Positions 32,783 to 44,182 of a DNA stretch of 64,000 nucleotides are shown piece after piece; the first letter of the stretch is position 1, and every line of letters starts with the position of its first letter. Made by a program: the position numbers and the translations under genes. A model generated the notes under the pieces. It was given only the letters and a program-made list of their open reading frames with translations. It made no database searches and had not been told where the DNA came from. Origin of the DNA: Limnanthes douglasii subsp. nivea (taxonomy: Eukaryota; Streptophyta; Magnoliopsida; Brassicales; Limnanthaceae). The stretch spans positions 122,810,852-122,874,851 of the forward strand of contig JAUPFV010000004.1 in NCBI GenBank assembly GCA_036936605.1, written 5' to 3'.

Positions 32783-34255
32783 TAACAAAGTAGTTTGCGA
32801 CTTTTATATATAAATAAGTGATAATTAGTTATCAACATGAAAAATAGTGACTTAACTAATCTTTAGTATTTCATTAATAATTAATTATGATAGTTATATA
32901 TAGTTTTTTTAGCTTTTTTTTCATCAAAATTATTTTTGATATGGTGTTAAAGTTCGGTATTTATTATTATTTTTGTTTTCCTATATTGACAAAGTTAAAA
33001 TTTATTTTAAATAAGTTATTCAACAAAACTTGTTTTTGAATTTCATGTGACTAAACTTTGGATATTCGAGATATATTTCTAATTATAAAACATATTTTTA
33101 ATTTATAAAAATATATTTATATATCAAAAAAAATTGTGGATTTTTTTTAATTTAATATGTTTATTTAATTATTATATTTTTATCTTTTTACCGTCAATTT
33201 TTGTACTATCATTTAAAGATTTAAACCAAACATAAATAAACGCTCGATTCTGTTCTAGACAAACAGATTTTAATGTTGCACATTAATCGTTGTAAAGACT
33301 TATTATCTTTTTTCAACACACTTGCAAGACTATGAAGTTAGCAATAAAGCTAAAATCTTATCTTAAAAAATTATCCGATCCAAACAGCTACGAGACCCAT
33401 TAGACGAAGCTTTAAAACCTGTGCAAGATCAGATGTAAACAAATATATCTCTAACAAAACGTGCATTGATTCCATTTATACTACGATGCATCGTATGGAA
33501 GTGGTAATCAATGTTAACATCTATTTTCTAACTATAACTAAACAAGAGAGATACTTCCTTATCTATAACAAGATATTTTCCAATTAATTAACGGTCTTGG
33601 ATTTTTTGATTTACTAACAAGATATTGCAGCTTATTAATTCTTCTAATTTTCTGAATTCATTCTACTTATTCAATTAATCAGTCTTTAACCTCCGGATTC
33701 TTGTTAAACATATATTACATCATCAGATATGGCGACTATTTATTCAATTAAAGAACACTCCACTTTTTGGTATCTTCATCATTTTGATAACCTTGAGAAA
33801 ATGCTAGTATAACATCAACATTATGTTGAAAATTACCCAAACTAGAGTCGTGCAATGACAATTGCACTATATGTGAAGAACAATTTGGGATTTGTTTAAA
33901 ATCTGAGCCTTAAGCTAATGACAATAATTTGCTTATTATTTCAATTTGCAATAATAATATTATTATATTGGATCTTAAAGTCGGTTCTAGAGAATTTTTT
34001 TGTTAATATTTTTTTGGTTATTTATGTTAAAGAGATTTAGCTAAATTTTAAAGATCATTTTCAACATAGAAAGAAACCTAGACTATTTCACATTAAACAT
34101 GAAATGAATTTCTACCAAGAGAATCATTTTATTAGTATTTACTTCACATAATGAAAAATATATATAACTATCAACTTAGTTGTTCTCCTCGAAAATTCTC
34201 ATGCGATGAAGTTAAAATTAAAAATCATCATCAAATATAGTAAATAATGTCATTC
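32783..34255. other. AT-rich intergenic stretch, nothing recognised
   Basis: No frame, splice pattern or repeat family recognised on either strand. Confidence 0.5.
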
Positions 34256-34595
34256 ATACTAAGACTTGATGATGCTTTCTCAAGTCTATGACTAGTTGTT
34301 TCTCATGAATTTAATGCCTCATATCAATCGTGTATTGTTTTTTCCAATTGTTCAAGAGGAACAAAAAAATGAGAACTATTCTTTATATGGTTTGAGAAAT
34401 TATGTCGACAAAATGACATTTGTTGTTAAAACATACATTGATAACTTTGGTGGATCTGGTTCTCAATTTGTTTTTAAATTTCAACTCTAGTGCTTATGAA
34501 TATCAGAAAAGACACATCTTATTGCATGCATTTGAAGATTCTTAAACATATTATGAAGTGTTGTTACAAACTCACAATATATTTTCATGGATCTC
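34256..34595 (+). pseudogene. Ty1/copia gag remnant with zinc-knuckle trace
   Basis: Decayed frames read NLMPHINRVLFFPIVQEEQK, which matches the copia gag block LLMDPLPxINxVFSLVxQEE. About 170 bp later SYCMHLKILKHIMKCCYKL matches the knuckle CTHCxxxGHxxxxCYKL with the second Cys and the Gly lost. The order and spacing fit copia gag. Flanking LTRs were not found. Confidence 0.5.
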
Positions 34596-35552
34596 AATCG
34601 AGATCAACCATCAATTCTGACAAGTTTATTCTTAATATGATCGACCAAATCAGTCTAATTCTTTTCGTAGTTTTGTCTAGAATATATACTATAATTAGTA
34701 TCAATACTTAATGATCATATTTTCTACACGTTTGATAGGTCATCAATGTTCTTGATCCTTTTTCCAACCAACTCTCTTGGAGATATTTGTTATTATGTAT
34801 TTTTGTACTTTATATTTCATCAAAATAGTTATGGACGTAGACTCATGAACTACTCGATATATTTGCTCACGAACATATATTTTTTATGTTCTTGCATTTT
34901 ATTCATCACACAACAATAAGTTTACCAAATCATTCTTAAATTTTAGTGTATTTTGTTAGTGAGGTTAAACAGTATTAAAACTTTATTCTTCTATTCAAAT
35001 TCACATTGATTTTAGTTTATTTTTTAGTTATAAAATTTGGAGGTATAATATATATTTTTTCATCACTGCTAATTTATCGAACTTTTTATATTAAAATAAT
35101 ATTATTTCAAAATCCACCATATTGTTTGAATTATTTTAATGTTTTTGTCAATTATATATTATAATACTCTACTAGGGTATATTTGGATAAAACATATTAA
35201 TAAAAATATTAATAAAAAAACCTATTAATATTTCATAATATATTAAATAGGGACAAATCTTAAAAACTAAATACATCTAGTTCTAAATTTTATGAATTTA
35301 TTTAATATCACTATGGTTCTCTTATAAACATAACTAGTTTATACCTCTTATTTTGAAATTGATATTTCGTTTCATGAGTGGGAGTATAAGTAGATTTAAC
35401 ATTACTTTTTAAATGTATGTTTTTCGAAAAGTAAATACGAAATTCATATGGAGGACTAAATTCGTCGGACTTACTAAAAAATTAATTCAAAAATGGAGGA
35501 CAGCCAAAAATAATATGAAATTTATACGGACCCACCCATTCACTTAACTTCC

Positions 35553-35560
35553 CTATATAT
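35553..35560 (+). promoter_or_regulatory. TATA box of the WAT1-like gene
   Basis: CTATATATGC lies about 114 bp before the ATG, leaving a leader of about 80 bases. No cryptic ATG was noticed between them apart from one in TTGCATGATT at about 35637, which has no useful frame. Confidence 0.65.
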
Positions 35561-35666
35561 GCATTCATCCATCAACCTCTAACTTTATTCCACCACCTCA
35601 AAAACCAATTTATTCCCTTATAAAACTAGTTATTGCATGATTTAAAGATTAGTACAACTAATCCAA

Positions 35667-37908
35667 ATGGCTGATACAACATCCGGTGGTAGTGGTGGTT
35701 CGGTCTCCGGCCGTTGGTCGGTACCAGAGAGGTTTCAGCTGCACATAGCCATGTTAACTCTACAGTTTGGATACGCAGGGTTTCATGTCGTTTCAAGGGC
35801 TGCTCTTAATATGGGGATTAGCAAACTTGTGTTCCCTGTTTATAGGAACATTATTGCTTTAATCCTTCTCCTTCCTTTTGCCTATTTTCTTGAAAAGTAA
35901 TTTTTTTGAACTTTTTTTACAAATTAAGAGTAATTAATTTTATTTTTCTTACAAAAACAAAAGTGATATTAATGTTTATATTTTAATCTTTACCATAGGA
36001 AAGAGAGACCAGCTATCAGTCTCAATTTTCTACTTCAGTTCTTCTTCCTCGCTCTTATCGGGTATGATTAAATAAATAAATATACCAATGAAGTTTTTAT
36101 GTAAAATATATTGTTTTTTACAAAATTATAAATTTTGGTAATATATTTTTTGACAGAATTACTGCAAACCAAGGATTTTACCTGCTGGGATTGGAGAACA
36201 CATCACCAACTTTTGCTTCAGCAATTCAAAACTCTGTTCCTGCTATCACCTTTCTCATGGCAGTGGTTATCAGGTACTAAACCCTAAAAATCCAATCTTT
36301 ATAAACATATGCCCTCATATGAATTATATTATTTTTTAAATGCAGGATAGAGAAAGTAAGACTAGACCGTAAAGACGGAATAGCAAAAGTAATAGGCACA
36401 GCTTGCTGTGTAGCCGGTGCATCAGTGATCACCCTCTACAAAGGTCCAACCATTTACAGCCCTGGCTCGACACCGGACCCACGACCTCTAATGCTGACGT
36501 CACTGGGTGATGCAGCCGGCAAAAACTGGACCTTAGGTTGCATCTACCTGATCGGTCACTGCCTTTCGTGGTCTGGGTGGCTTGTGATGCAAGCTCCGGT
36601 TCTTAAAAAGTACCCGGCTCGGTTATCGGTGACTTCGTATACTTGTTTCTTCGGGATCATTCAGTTCTTGGTTATTGCTGCTTTTGCTGAGAGAGACCTA
36701 GAGGCTTGGGTTTTCCACTCTGGTGGTGAACTTTTCACCATTCTTTATGCGGTCAGCTTTTCTTCTTCCTCAAAATAAATTTATTTGTATGAGTTGTAGG
36801 TTAAAATATTAGTGTCCATGATTGTTCCACACCGGTTGGGTATTTATAATGTATAAGAGAGTCCTAGTTTCAGTATTTTTTTCTGAACTTTTAGTTTCAT
36901 GTGTTCATAACATGGTATGAGAGTCCAGTTTTTGGATTGTTTGTTTGACCTAAAACCTAGGTATAGAGATTGTCAAATTATGTTATTGTATTATGTTATA
37001 ATTGGTGTGTGACTGACCCGGAGGTGCAAGATATTGTCCGCTTTGCGCGTACGGGTTTGCTTTTGGGTGTACTCTCACAGTTGAGTTGAGGTGTACTCAC
37101 ACTTATATACACTCTTTTATGGTCCTTGTTAGCAATGTGGGATTGTGGGTCCTCTATGGGATGAAGTTTATTCTTCACATATTAAAATTCTTAAAGCGTG
37201 GTTTTGCCAGTTTTGATCTTGACCTACCGTCGTGGCCTGACCAACTCTTGGCTTAAAGGACCGAATTTTGTTGAAACATAATGATTATTGGATAATTTTA
37301 AAACATATAAAGAATTATTCATTCGGTGAGGATTAAAATACAATGTCTGGAATAAAAAAATTGATATTACTGCTTAAAGTTGAAGATTATGATGAACCTT
37401 TTTTATATTTTGATGTTGATATATTAGCGCACAAAAAAGTTGATAAGCCTTTACACATATGTATATGTTGGTGTAGGGAATAGTAGCATCAGGAATCGCA
37501 TTTGCAGTACAGATATGGTGTATCGACAGAGGAGGTCCAGTCTTCGTTGCTGTCTATCAACCTGTCCAAACGCTTGTGGTCGCTATTATGGCTTCTTTCG
37601 CTTTAGGCGAGCAATTCTACTTGGGAGGGTATATATGTCTTCTCAATCTTATTTTACTCTAAAATTCTGAAATATTAGTGTATCTATTGAGTTTAGGATG
37701 GTGTTGATCCCACAGGATTATCGGTGCGGTGTTGATTATAACGGGACTATACTTTGTGCTGTGGGGCAAAAGCGAAGAGAAGAGGTTTGCACAAGAGACA
37801 GCAATGATTCAGTCCATCACAGAACATGCTAATAACAGAACATCATCAAGCCACGTCAAGAAATCTCTTACTCAGCCATTACTTCCTCCATCCACTGAAA
37901 ATGTTTGA
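35667..37908 (+). CDS. WAT1: WAT1-like vacuolar auxin transporter (EamA/drug-metabolite transporter family), six exons
   Basis: Exons 35667-35896, 35999-36061, 36157-36273, 36346-36751, 37477-37628 and 37716-37908 join in frame to 386 residues, close to the roughly 390 of known WAT1. All introns are GT-AG. The product starts MADTTSGGSGGS and has LQFGYAGFHVVSRAALNMGI, FPVYRNIIAL, GITANQGFYLLGL, VAGASVITLYKGPTIY, TLGCIYLIGHCLSWSGWL, SVTSYTCFFGIIQF, VQIWCIDRGGPVFVAVYQP and IIGAVLIITGLYFVLWGKSE, all strongly WAT1-like. The fold is two EamA repeats, about ten membrane helices. WAT1 is known as a tonoplast auxin exporter needed for secondary walls in fibres and for vascular defence responses. The frame is intact, so this is probably the only working host gene in the window. 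The second to fifth introns were placed by homology to the protein; the fourth (725 bp) holds a repeat. Confidence 0.95.
36810..37170 (+). repeat. Repeat-like insertion in the long WAT1 intron
   Basis: The phrases CACACCGGTTGGGTATTTATA, GATATTGTCCGCTTTG, TGGTCCTTGTTAGCAATG and TGGGATTGTGGGTCC are of a kind I recall from dispersed non-coding repeats in many eudicot introns and flanks. Ends and class (solo LTR, TRIM or other) could not be fixed. It accounts for most of the intron length. Confidence 0.35.
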
Positions 37909-38255
37909 CCGGTCAAAATACAATTTTTAAAAATATCTAAAAAATGTTTCTTCTTTTCTATTTCCTGTTATGATTGTGTTTCTTTTGATTTTAAGTTTTT
38001 TGGGTGTTTCTTATTTTTAGTTTTCTGGTAAGTTGCTTTGTTTTAATTTCTTCTGAGTTCTGTCTGGTGGCAGAGAAAGTGTTGGAGAAAAAGTGAAGTT
38101 TTTGAAAAAAAAGATGGTTGATAATGATGGTGTAGGCATATGAGCCTGAAGTGAATTAATCAAATTGTGTTTTTCTTTGTTAATTAAGATGGTGGTTTAA
38201 TTAATTTTGCATGTCTTATTAAGTATAATTATAATTTTAGTTATGATATTTATGT

Positions 38256-38261
38256 AATAAA
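38256..38261 (+). terminator. Candidate polyadenylation signal of the WAT1-like gene
   Basis: AATAAA about 350 bp after the stop codon, following T-rich sequence. Distance and context are ordinary for a plant 3' UTR. Confidence 0.4.
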
Positions 38262-38896
38262 CAAACCTATAACGTCCGGATAAGGCTAAATTCACTAGAG
38301 AAAATACATATTAAGTTATCCCGCACTTAAATTTCACATATAGTTTTTCTTTAATCAAATGGAAACTTTATTAATAGAAATTGAAAGTTACATTAATGTA
38401 GGGAATAAATTATATCTAAACCCTAATTCCCAAAAGAAAGAAATAGAAGGTTGGAGCTAAATTCTCCCTCCATTACAACTTGATAATTCGAAACTCAGCT
38501 TTGAAAACAGCCAGACTTCGACCTTTAATTTTAAGCATGAAACAATAGTTCCTGCTACACCTTATAACTCCTTTTCTAGACCTGCAAATACAGAATAAAC
38601 AATAATAGTATCCAAAGTTCCCTGAGATTAATCAATATGAGTGTATTCACGTCCACTGCTTTCAAGAAAAGTGATTGCAAGGAGTTCAGGGGAGCATTGA
38701 ACCGATAGATATTGAGTTTAAGTTTACATTTTAGGGTCCATTTTGTGAGCCAATCAGTTGCTTGATTTTGGACCCTAGAGATATCCTTTAAACTCATGTT
38801 TTTGTTGATAAACTTTCAACAGGTACTTACATTAGGGTCTTCAAATTCTGTGTTGGTAGTTCTTGCAAGCTGATTTATAAGAACAAGGGAATTCGA

Positions 38897-39323
38897 TGTT
38901 ATTTTGACATAATAATCCAGCCTTATTCAACATGTTATTATTGGATAGAAGAGATGCTAGATGAAAAGACAGTGAAAGATAGTGGAGATGAGGCAAGTGC
39001 TAAACACATTAAAGAAAATTGGAGTGAATTGAAAAGACAGTGTAATTTTAGTGGGTCATAAATTACACATTAAGGACTTAAATATTTTTCCCCTTTTAAG
39101 TGTTAGAGTCTCTACAAAACCGAGTGTTAGGGGTTTTTTTTTGTATTCACCAAAAACGGCAGTCACTGTGTTCTTCTAATAAAATTGATCTGCAGCAGAT
39201 CCAGAGACGTAGACACAATTTGCTGAACTCCGTTAACAATAGTGTGTTTGATTTCACTTTTGTTTTGTGCTTTCCCTTTTCTTTTGATCTGATTTGACAG
39301 GAAATTAGCATATTTCCCTTACA
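38897..39323 (+). repeat. 5' LTR of the copia element
   Basis: 427 bp, starting TGTTATTTTGACATAATAAT and ending CCCTTACA. It aligns along its length with 43361-43797. Confidence 0.95.
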
Positions 39324-39381
39324 ACTGGTCTCAGATCCAGACTGGTAGCGATCCAAAGGAAATTAGATTTGAGTGGGAGCA

Positions 39382-40465
39382 ATGGCTACAGACGAAGGAA
39401 ATGTGAGACTCGAAAAATTCGATGGTGCAGATTTTGAGTTCTGGAAGATGCAGATTGAAGATTATTTGTACTAGAAAAAGCTTTATCAACCCCTCTGAGA
39501 AAAGAAACTAGAGGGTATGAAAGATGAAGAATGAACCCTTCTTGATTGACAAGCTCTTGGAGTCATCCAATTGACATTATCCCGCAATGTTGGTTTTAAC
39601 ATCATAAAAGAAACAACCACGGCGAGTCTTATGAAGGCTCTCTCCAGTATGTATGAGAAGCCATCAGCGTCTAACAAAGTTCACTTGATGAGGCGTTTAT
39701 TCAATTTGCGAATGATGGAAGGCGCTTCGGTAGCTCAACACCTCAATGAACTCAATACAATCACAACCAGTTGAGTTAAGTTGAAATTGATTTTGATGAA
39801 GAAATACGAGCATTGATACTGTTGTCTTCACTACCAGATAGTTGGAATGCTACTGTCACTGCGGTGAGTAGCTCGTCAATAAGTTGAAAATTGATGATGT
39901 TCGTGACTTAGTTCTCAGTGAAGAGATTCGAATGAGAGAATCAGGTGAGTCATCAATCTCCTCAGTCTTACATACAGAATCGAGAAGAAGAAATTCAACC
40001 AGAGTATATGGACGTGGTAAGTCGAACTACCGAGGCAAATCAAGAGACTGGAGGTCCAAGTCTAGGAATCCTAAAAATTCCCACGGGTTGAGAAACATCG
40101 AGTGTTGGAATTGTGGGAAGACCGGGCACTTTAAATTTCAGTGCAAGAGAGAACCAAAGGACCAGGAGAAGAAGACAGAGTCAAATATCACTTCAGAAGG
40201 AGACGATGCGTTAATATGCTCCGTAGAAAGCAGGGAAGAGTCTTGGGAATTAGACTCTGGAGCATCGTTTCACGCGACTTCGAAGAAAGAATTCTTCGAG
40301 AGGTATGTCCCTGGTAACCTTGGAAAAATATATCTTGGTGATGATCAACCTTGTGATATTATTGGTAAAGATACTGTGAAGATTAAGTTGAATGGGTCTG
40401 TATCGGAATTGAAAGATGTCAGACATATCCCCAGTCTGAGAAAGAACTTAATCTCAGTAGGGTAG
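39382..40465 (+). pseudogene. Copia gag and protease, degenerate
   Basis: ATG at 39382 opens MATDEGNVRLEKFDGADF, the usual copia gag start, but stops follow within 35 codons. Further pieces give TLSRNVGFNIIKETTTASL and MYEKPSASNKVHLMRRLFNL, then a stop near 39775 and a frame change before 39884. The open part 39884-40465 has the zinc knuckle CWNCGKTGHFKFQC and the protease active site LDSGASFH. A TAG at 40463-40465 separates it from the integrase frame. Confidence 0.88.
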
Positions 40466-41345
40466 TTGGCTAGCGAAGGCTATAATACGATCTTCCATGG
40501 TGACAATTTTAAAATTTCAAAGGGAGCAATGCCGGTTGCTCGCGGAAAGAAGAGTGGTACTCTTTACAAGACAGCAGAGACGAGTTGTTCAATTGCAATA
40601 GCAACAGGAAATGAAAATCCAAATGTTTGGCACCAGAGGCTTAACCATATGAGTGTGAAGGGTATGAAAATTATGTACTCGAATGGGAAGCTTACGTGTC
40701 TAAAGTCAGTCGATATAGACATGTGTGAAGATTGCATACTTGGAAAGCAGAAAATGGTCAGTTTTCAGACGAGTGGTAGAACCCCAAAGAAAGAAAGGCT
40801 GGAACTTGTTCACTCTGACGTTTGGGGGCCAACAACTGTTTCATCTATAGGAGGGGAAACACTATTTCATGACCTATATCGATGATCATTCTCGAAAGGT
40901 ATGGGTTTATTTTCCGATGAATAAATCTGAAGTGTTTGATATTTTTAGGAGATGGAAATCTATGGTTGAGAATGAGACAGGTCAGAAGATTAAAAAGCTG
41001 AAAACTGATAATGGTGGTGAATATGAGGACACCAAATTCAAGAAATTTTGCTATGAGCATGGTATTAGGATGGAGAGAACCGTTCCAGGTATGCCTCAAC
41101 ATAATGGTATTTCCGAACGTATGAACATAACGTTGACAGAAAGAGCCAGGAGCATTCGAATACAGTTTGGTTTACCGAAGCAGTTCTGGGCAGAAGCAAT
41201 CAACACATCGGCTTACGTGGTTAACCGAGGCCCGTCCGTTTCCTTAGAAGATCGAATAAACGATGAGGTATGGAGTGAAAGATATAAAATTATCACATCT
41301 AAGAGTTTTTGGTTGTACAACATATGTTCATATAAGTGATCAAGG
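40466..41345 (+). pseudogene. Copia integrase, frameshifted
   Basis: The pre-integrase zinc region has WHQRLNHMS and C-x2-C (CEDCILGK). The catalytic triad is readable: Asp in HSDVWGP, Asp in KTDNGGEY, Glu in HNGISERMN. Frameshifts at about 40870 and about 41270 break the frame, so no complete enzyme is possible. Confidence 0.88.
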
Positions 41346-43265
41346 CAGGAACAAGCTTGATCCGAAATCGAAAAAATGTTTCCTGATCGGCTATGGCGAA
41401 GATGAGTTTGGTTATCGTGTTTGGGATGAGGAGAACATGAAGATGATACGAAGCAGATATGTGATCTTCAATGAAATAGTGATGTACAAGGACAGACATA
41501 AAACTGAAGCAAATGACTCAAAGCCGTACGAATCAGTATTTGCAGATATCGAGGGAGTCCCAGATAGTCTAGAAATAGAGCCGATCAGGTTAATCCCTCA
41601 ACAAGGAGAGTCCGTTGGACAGACCGATCGACAACAATCCGATACCCTACAGCCAACTGAGGCAGTTCTTGTTTTGCGAAGATCTTCCCGACCCTATGTA
41701 CCCAATAGGAGATACTTGAACTATCTGTTACTTACGGATGGAGGGGAACCTGAATGCTATGATGAAGTTTGCCAGACCAGTGATGCTAGTAAGTGGGAGT
41801 TTGCTATGAAAAATGAGATGAAATCTTTAATCTCAAATGATACATGGGACCTAACTGAGTTACCAATGGGTAAGAAGGCAGTTCATAACAAATGGGTGTA
41901 TCGGGTGAAAGATGAGCATGATGGCTCTAAGAGATACAAAGCCCGACTAGTTGTCAAAGGGTTCCAGCAAAATGAAGGAATTGATTACACCGATATTTTT
42001 GCTCCAGTTGTGAAGATCAATACTATTAGATCAGTGTTGAGTATTGTTGCCATTGAAGACCTTTATCTTGAACAGTTAGATGTGAAGACTGCATTTCTTC
42101 ACGTGGATTTGGATGAGGAGATATACATGTATCAACCAGAAGGTTTCTTAAAAGAAGGTAAAGAAAACATGGTATGCAGACTTAAGAAAAGTTTGTATGG
42201 TTTAAAACAAGCTCGAGGACAGTGGTACAAGAAATTTGACGGTTTTGTGCACAAAGAGAGTTTTCAGAAGTGTAATGCGGTTGCTATTTTAAAAGATGTA
42301 AGTCCAGTTATATCATTTTGCTACTCTATGTTGATGATATGTTAGTAGCAGGTTCAGATATGGATGATATTAGAAGATTGAAGCTACAATTGTCAAAAGA
42401 ATTTGACATGAAGGACTTGGGTCCGACGAAGAAGATTCTTGGAATGCAAATCATAAGAGATAAGCATAGAAAAGTTTTGCAGTTATCTCAGTCAGAGTAT
42501 ATCGATCGCGTTTTGAAGAAATTTAACATGTGTGATGCAAAGCCAGTTAGTACACCATTAGCAGGTCACTTTCGTTTATCCAAGGATCAATCCCCTAAGA
42601 CGGATAAAGAAAAAGACTACATTGCTAAGGTTCCTTACGCCTCAACTATTGGAAGTTTGGTGTATGCAATGGTTTGTACGAGACCGGACATTAGTCATGC
42701 AGTGGGAGTTGTGAGTAGGTTTATGTCAAACCCAGGGAAAATTCATTGGGAAGCTGTCAAATGGATTTTGAGGTACCTACTAGGTACCACAGAAAAGTGT
42801 TTGTACTTTGGTAATGGTGAGTTAAAGGTACAAGGCTACGTAGATGCAGATTTTGGAGGTGAAGTTGATCACCGGAAAAACACTATCGGTTATATATTTA
42901 CTGTTGGAACTACAACTGTTAGTTGGATGCCAAAGTTACAGAAAATTGTCACTCTATCAACTACAGAGGCTGAGTATGTAGTAGTGACCGAAGCTAGTAA
43001 AGAGATGATATGGCTTCAAGGTTTGTTAACCGAGTTGGGATTCAAACAGAAGAACAACGTTTTGCATAGTGATAGTCAAAGTGCAATTCAATTGGCGAAG
43101 AATTCAACATTTCATTCAAGAACCAAGCACATCAGTCTTTGCTATCATTTCATTAGATCTTTATTGGAAGCTGCGGTGCTAATACTGGAAAAGATTCAAG
43201 GAAGCAAGAATCCAGCTGATATGTTGACAAAGACAATAGCCATTGAAAAACTGAAGTTGTGTTAA
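41263..43265 (+). pseudogene. Copia reverse transcriptase and RNase H, one frameshift
   Basis: The frame 41263-42345 carries the integrase tail (LSHLRVFGCTTYVH) and the RT start (NKWVYRVK, ARLVVKGF, QLDVKTAFLH, YQPEGF, KSLYGLKQA). A frameshift near 42290 leads into 42318-43265, with the catalytic YVDDML, GMQIIRDK, STIGSLVYAMVCTRPDIS, YVDADFGG, STTEAEY and the RNase H end (HSDSQSAIQLAKN, TKHISL, ADMLTK). Apart from the frameshift the two frames are nearly clean. Confidence 0.92.
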
Positions 43266-43349
43266 GCTTTAGTTGGTCTGCAAGGGTAATAAGACCATAA
43301 AGATCTGCTGCATAGATCAAGGTGTGAAGACAGGTTGAAACCAGTCTTC

Positions 43350-43360
43350 AAGTGGGAGAT
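43350..43360 (+). promoter_or_regulatory. Polypurine tract of the copia element
   Basis: AAGTGGGAGAT directly before the right LTR, the normal plus-strand primer of copia elements. Confidence 0.8.
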
Positions 43361-43797
43361 TGTTATTTTGACATAATAATCCAGCCTTATTCAACATGTT
43401 ATATTGGATAGAAAAGATTCTAGATGAAAAGACAGTGAAATACAGTGGAAGACAGTGAAGATGAGGCAAGTATTAAACACATTAAAGAGAACTGGAGAGA
43501 ATTGAAAAGACAGTGTAATTTTAGTGGGTCATAAACTACACATTAAGGACTGTAATATTTTTCCCCTTTTAAGTGTTGCAGTCTCTACAAAACCGAGTGT
43601 TAGGGTTTTTTTGTGTATTTACCAAAAACGACAGAGTCACTGTGTTCATCTAATAAAATTGATCTGCAGCAGATCCGGAGACGTAGGCACAATTTGCTGA
43701 ACTCCGTTAACAATTGTGTGTTTGATTTCACTTTTGTTTTGTGCTTTCCCTTTTCTTTTGATCTGATTTGACAGGAAATTAGTATATTTCCCTTACA
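43361..43797 (+). repeat. 3' LTR of the copia element
   Basis: 437 bp, with the same ends as the left LTR. It has a 2-bp loss near its start and a small repeat gain (GTGGAAGACA) relative to the left copy. Confidence 0.95.
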
Positions 43798-44182
43798 TCT
43801 GACTCAATGTCTATGTGAGTCCAGTTGCTTTTGTAGCAAAGTGATAATCCTTCAAGCATTGCTTTTGTTTCAGCTTGAAGATGAGTAGATTTTCCAAACA
43901 GACTTCCAGCAGCCTGAATTATGTCAACAATGCTGCTCCAGCTTCACCATTAATAGCACAAGATCCATCAACGTTCATTTTGAGATGGGATTGCAGAGGA
44001 GGAATCCATCGCAAGTACATTGGCTTTTTATGGTTTTCTATAGAACAACAGCCTAACGTAATACCTGCGTTAAAATACATTGACCAGTGCTTATGATTAA
44101 GCTTAGCAGCAACATCTACTCCTTTGATGATACTTATGATGAGATTAATAACTTTGCTAACAGTGAACTGAATACCTTTATA

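Larger units (their letters stand above)
38897..43797 (+). mobile_element. Full-length Ty1/copia (TNT1-like) retrotransposon, coding region broken
   Basis: Two LTRs (38897-39323 and 43361-43797) with TG...CA ends bracket gag, protease, integrase, reverse transcriptase and RNase H in copia order. A primer site resembling a Met-tRNA complement (TGGTCTCAGATC) follows the left LTR, and a polypurine tract precedes the right one. The LTRs differ by roughly twenty substitutions plus small indels, so the insertion is not very recent. The flanks TTCGA and TCTGA do not form a clean 5-bp duplication. Confidence 0.95.

Noticed and set aside
38897..43797. Copia element as an active autonomous copy
   Set aside because: LTRs have diverged, gag has several stops, and integrase and RT carry frameshifts.
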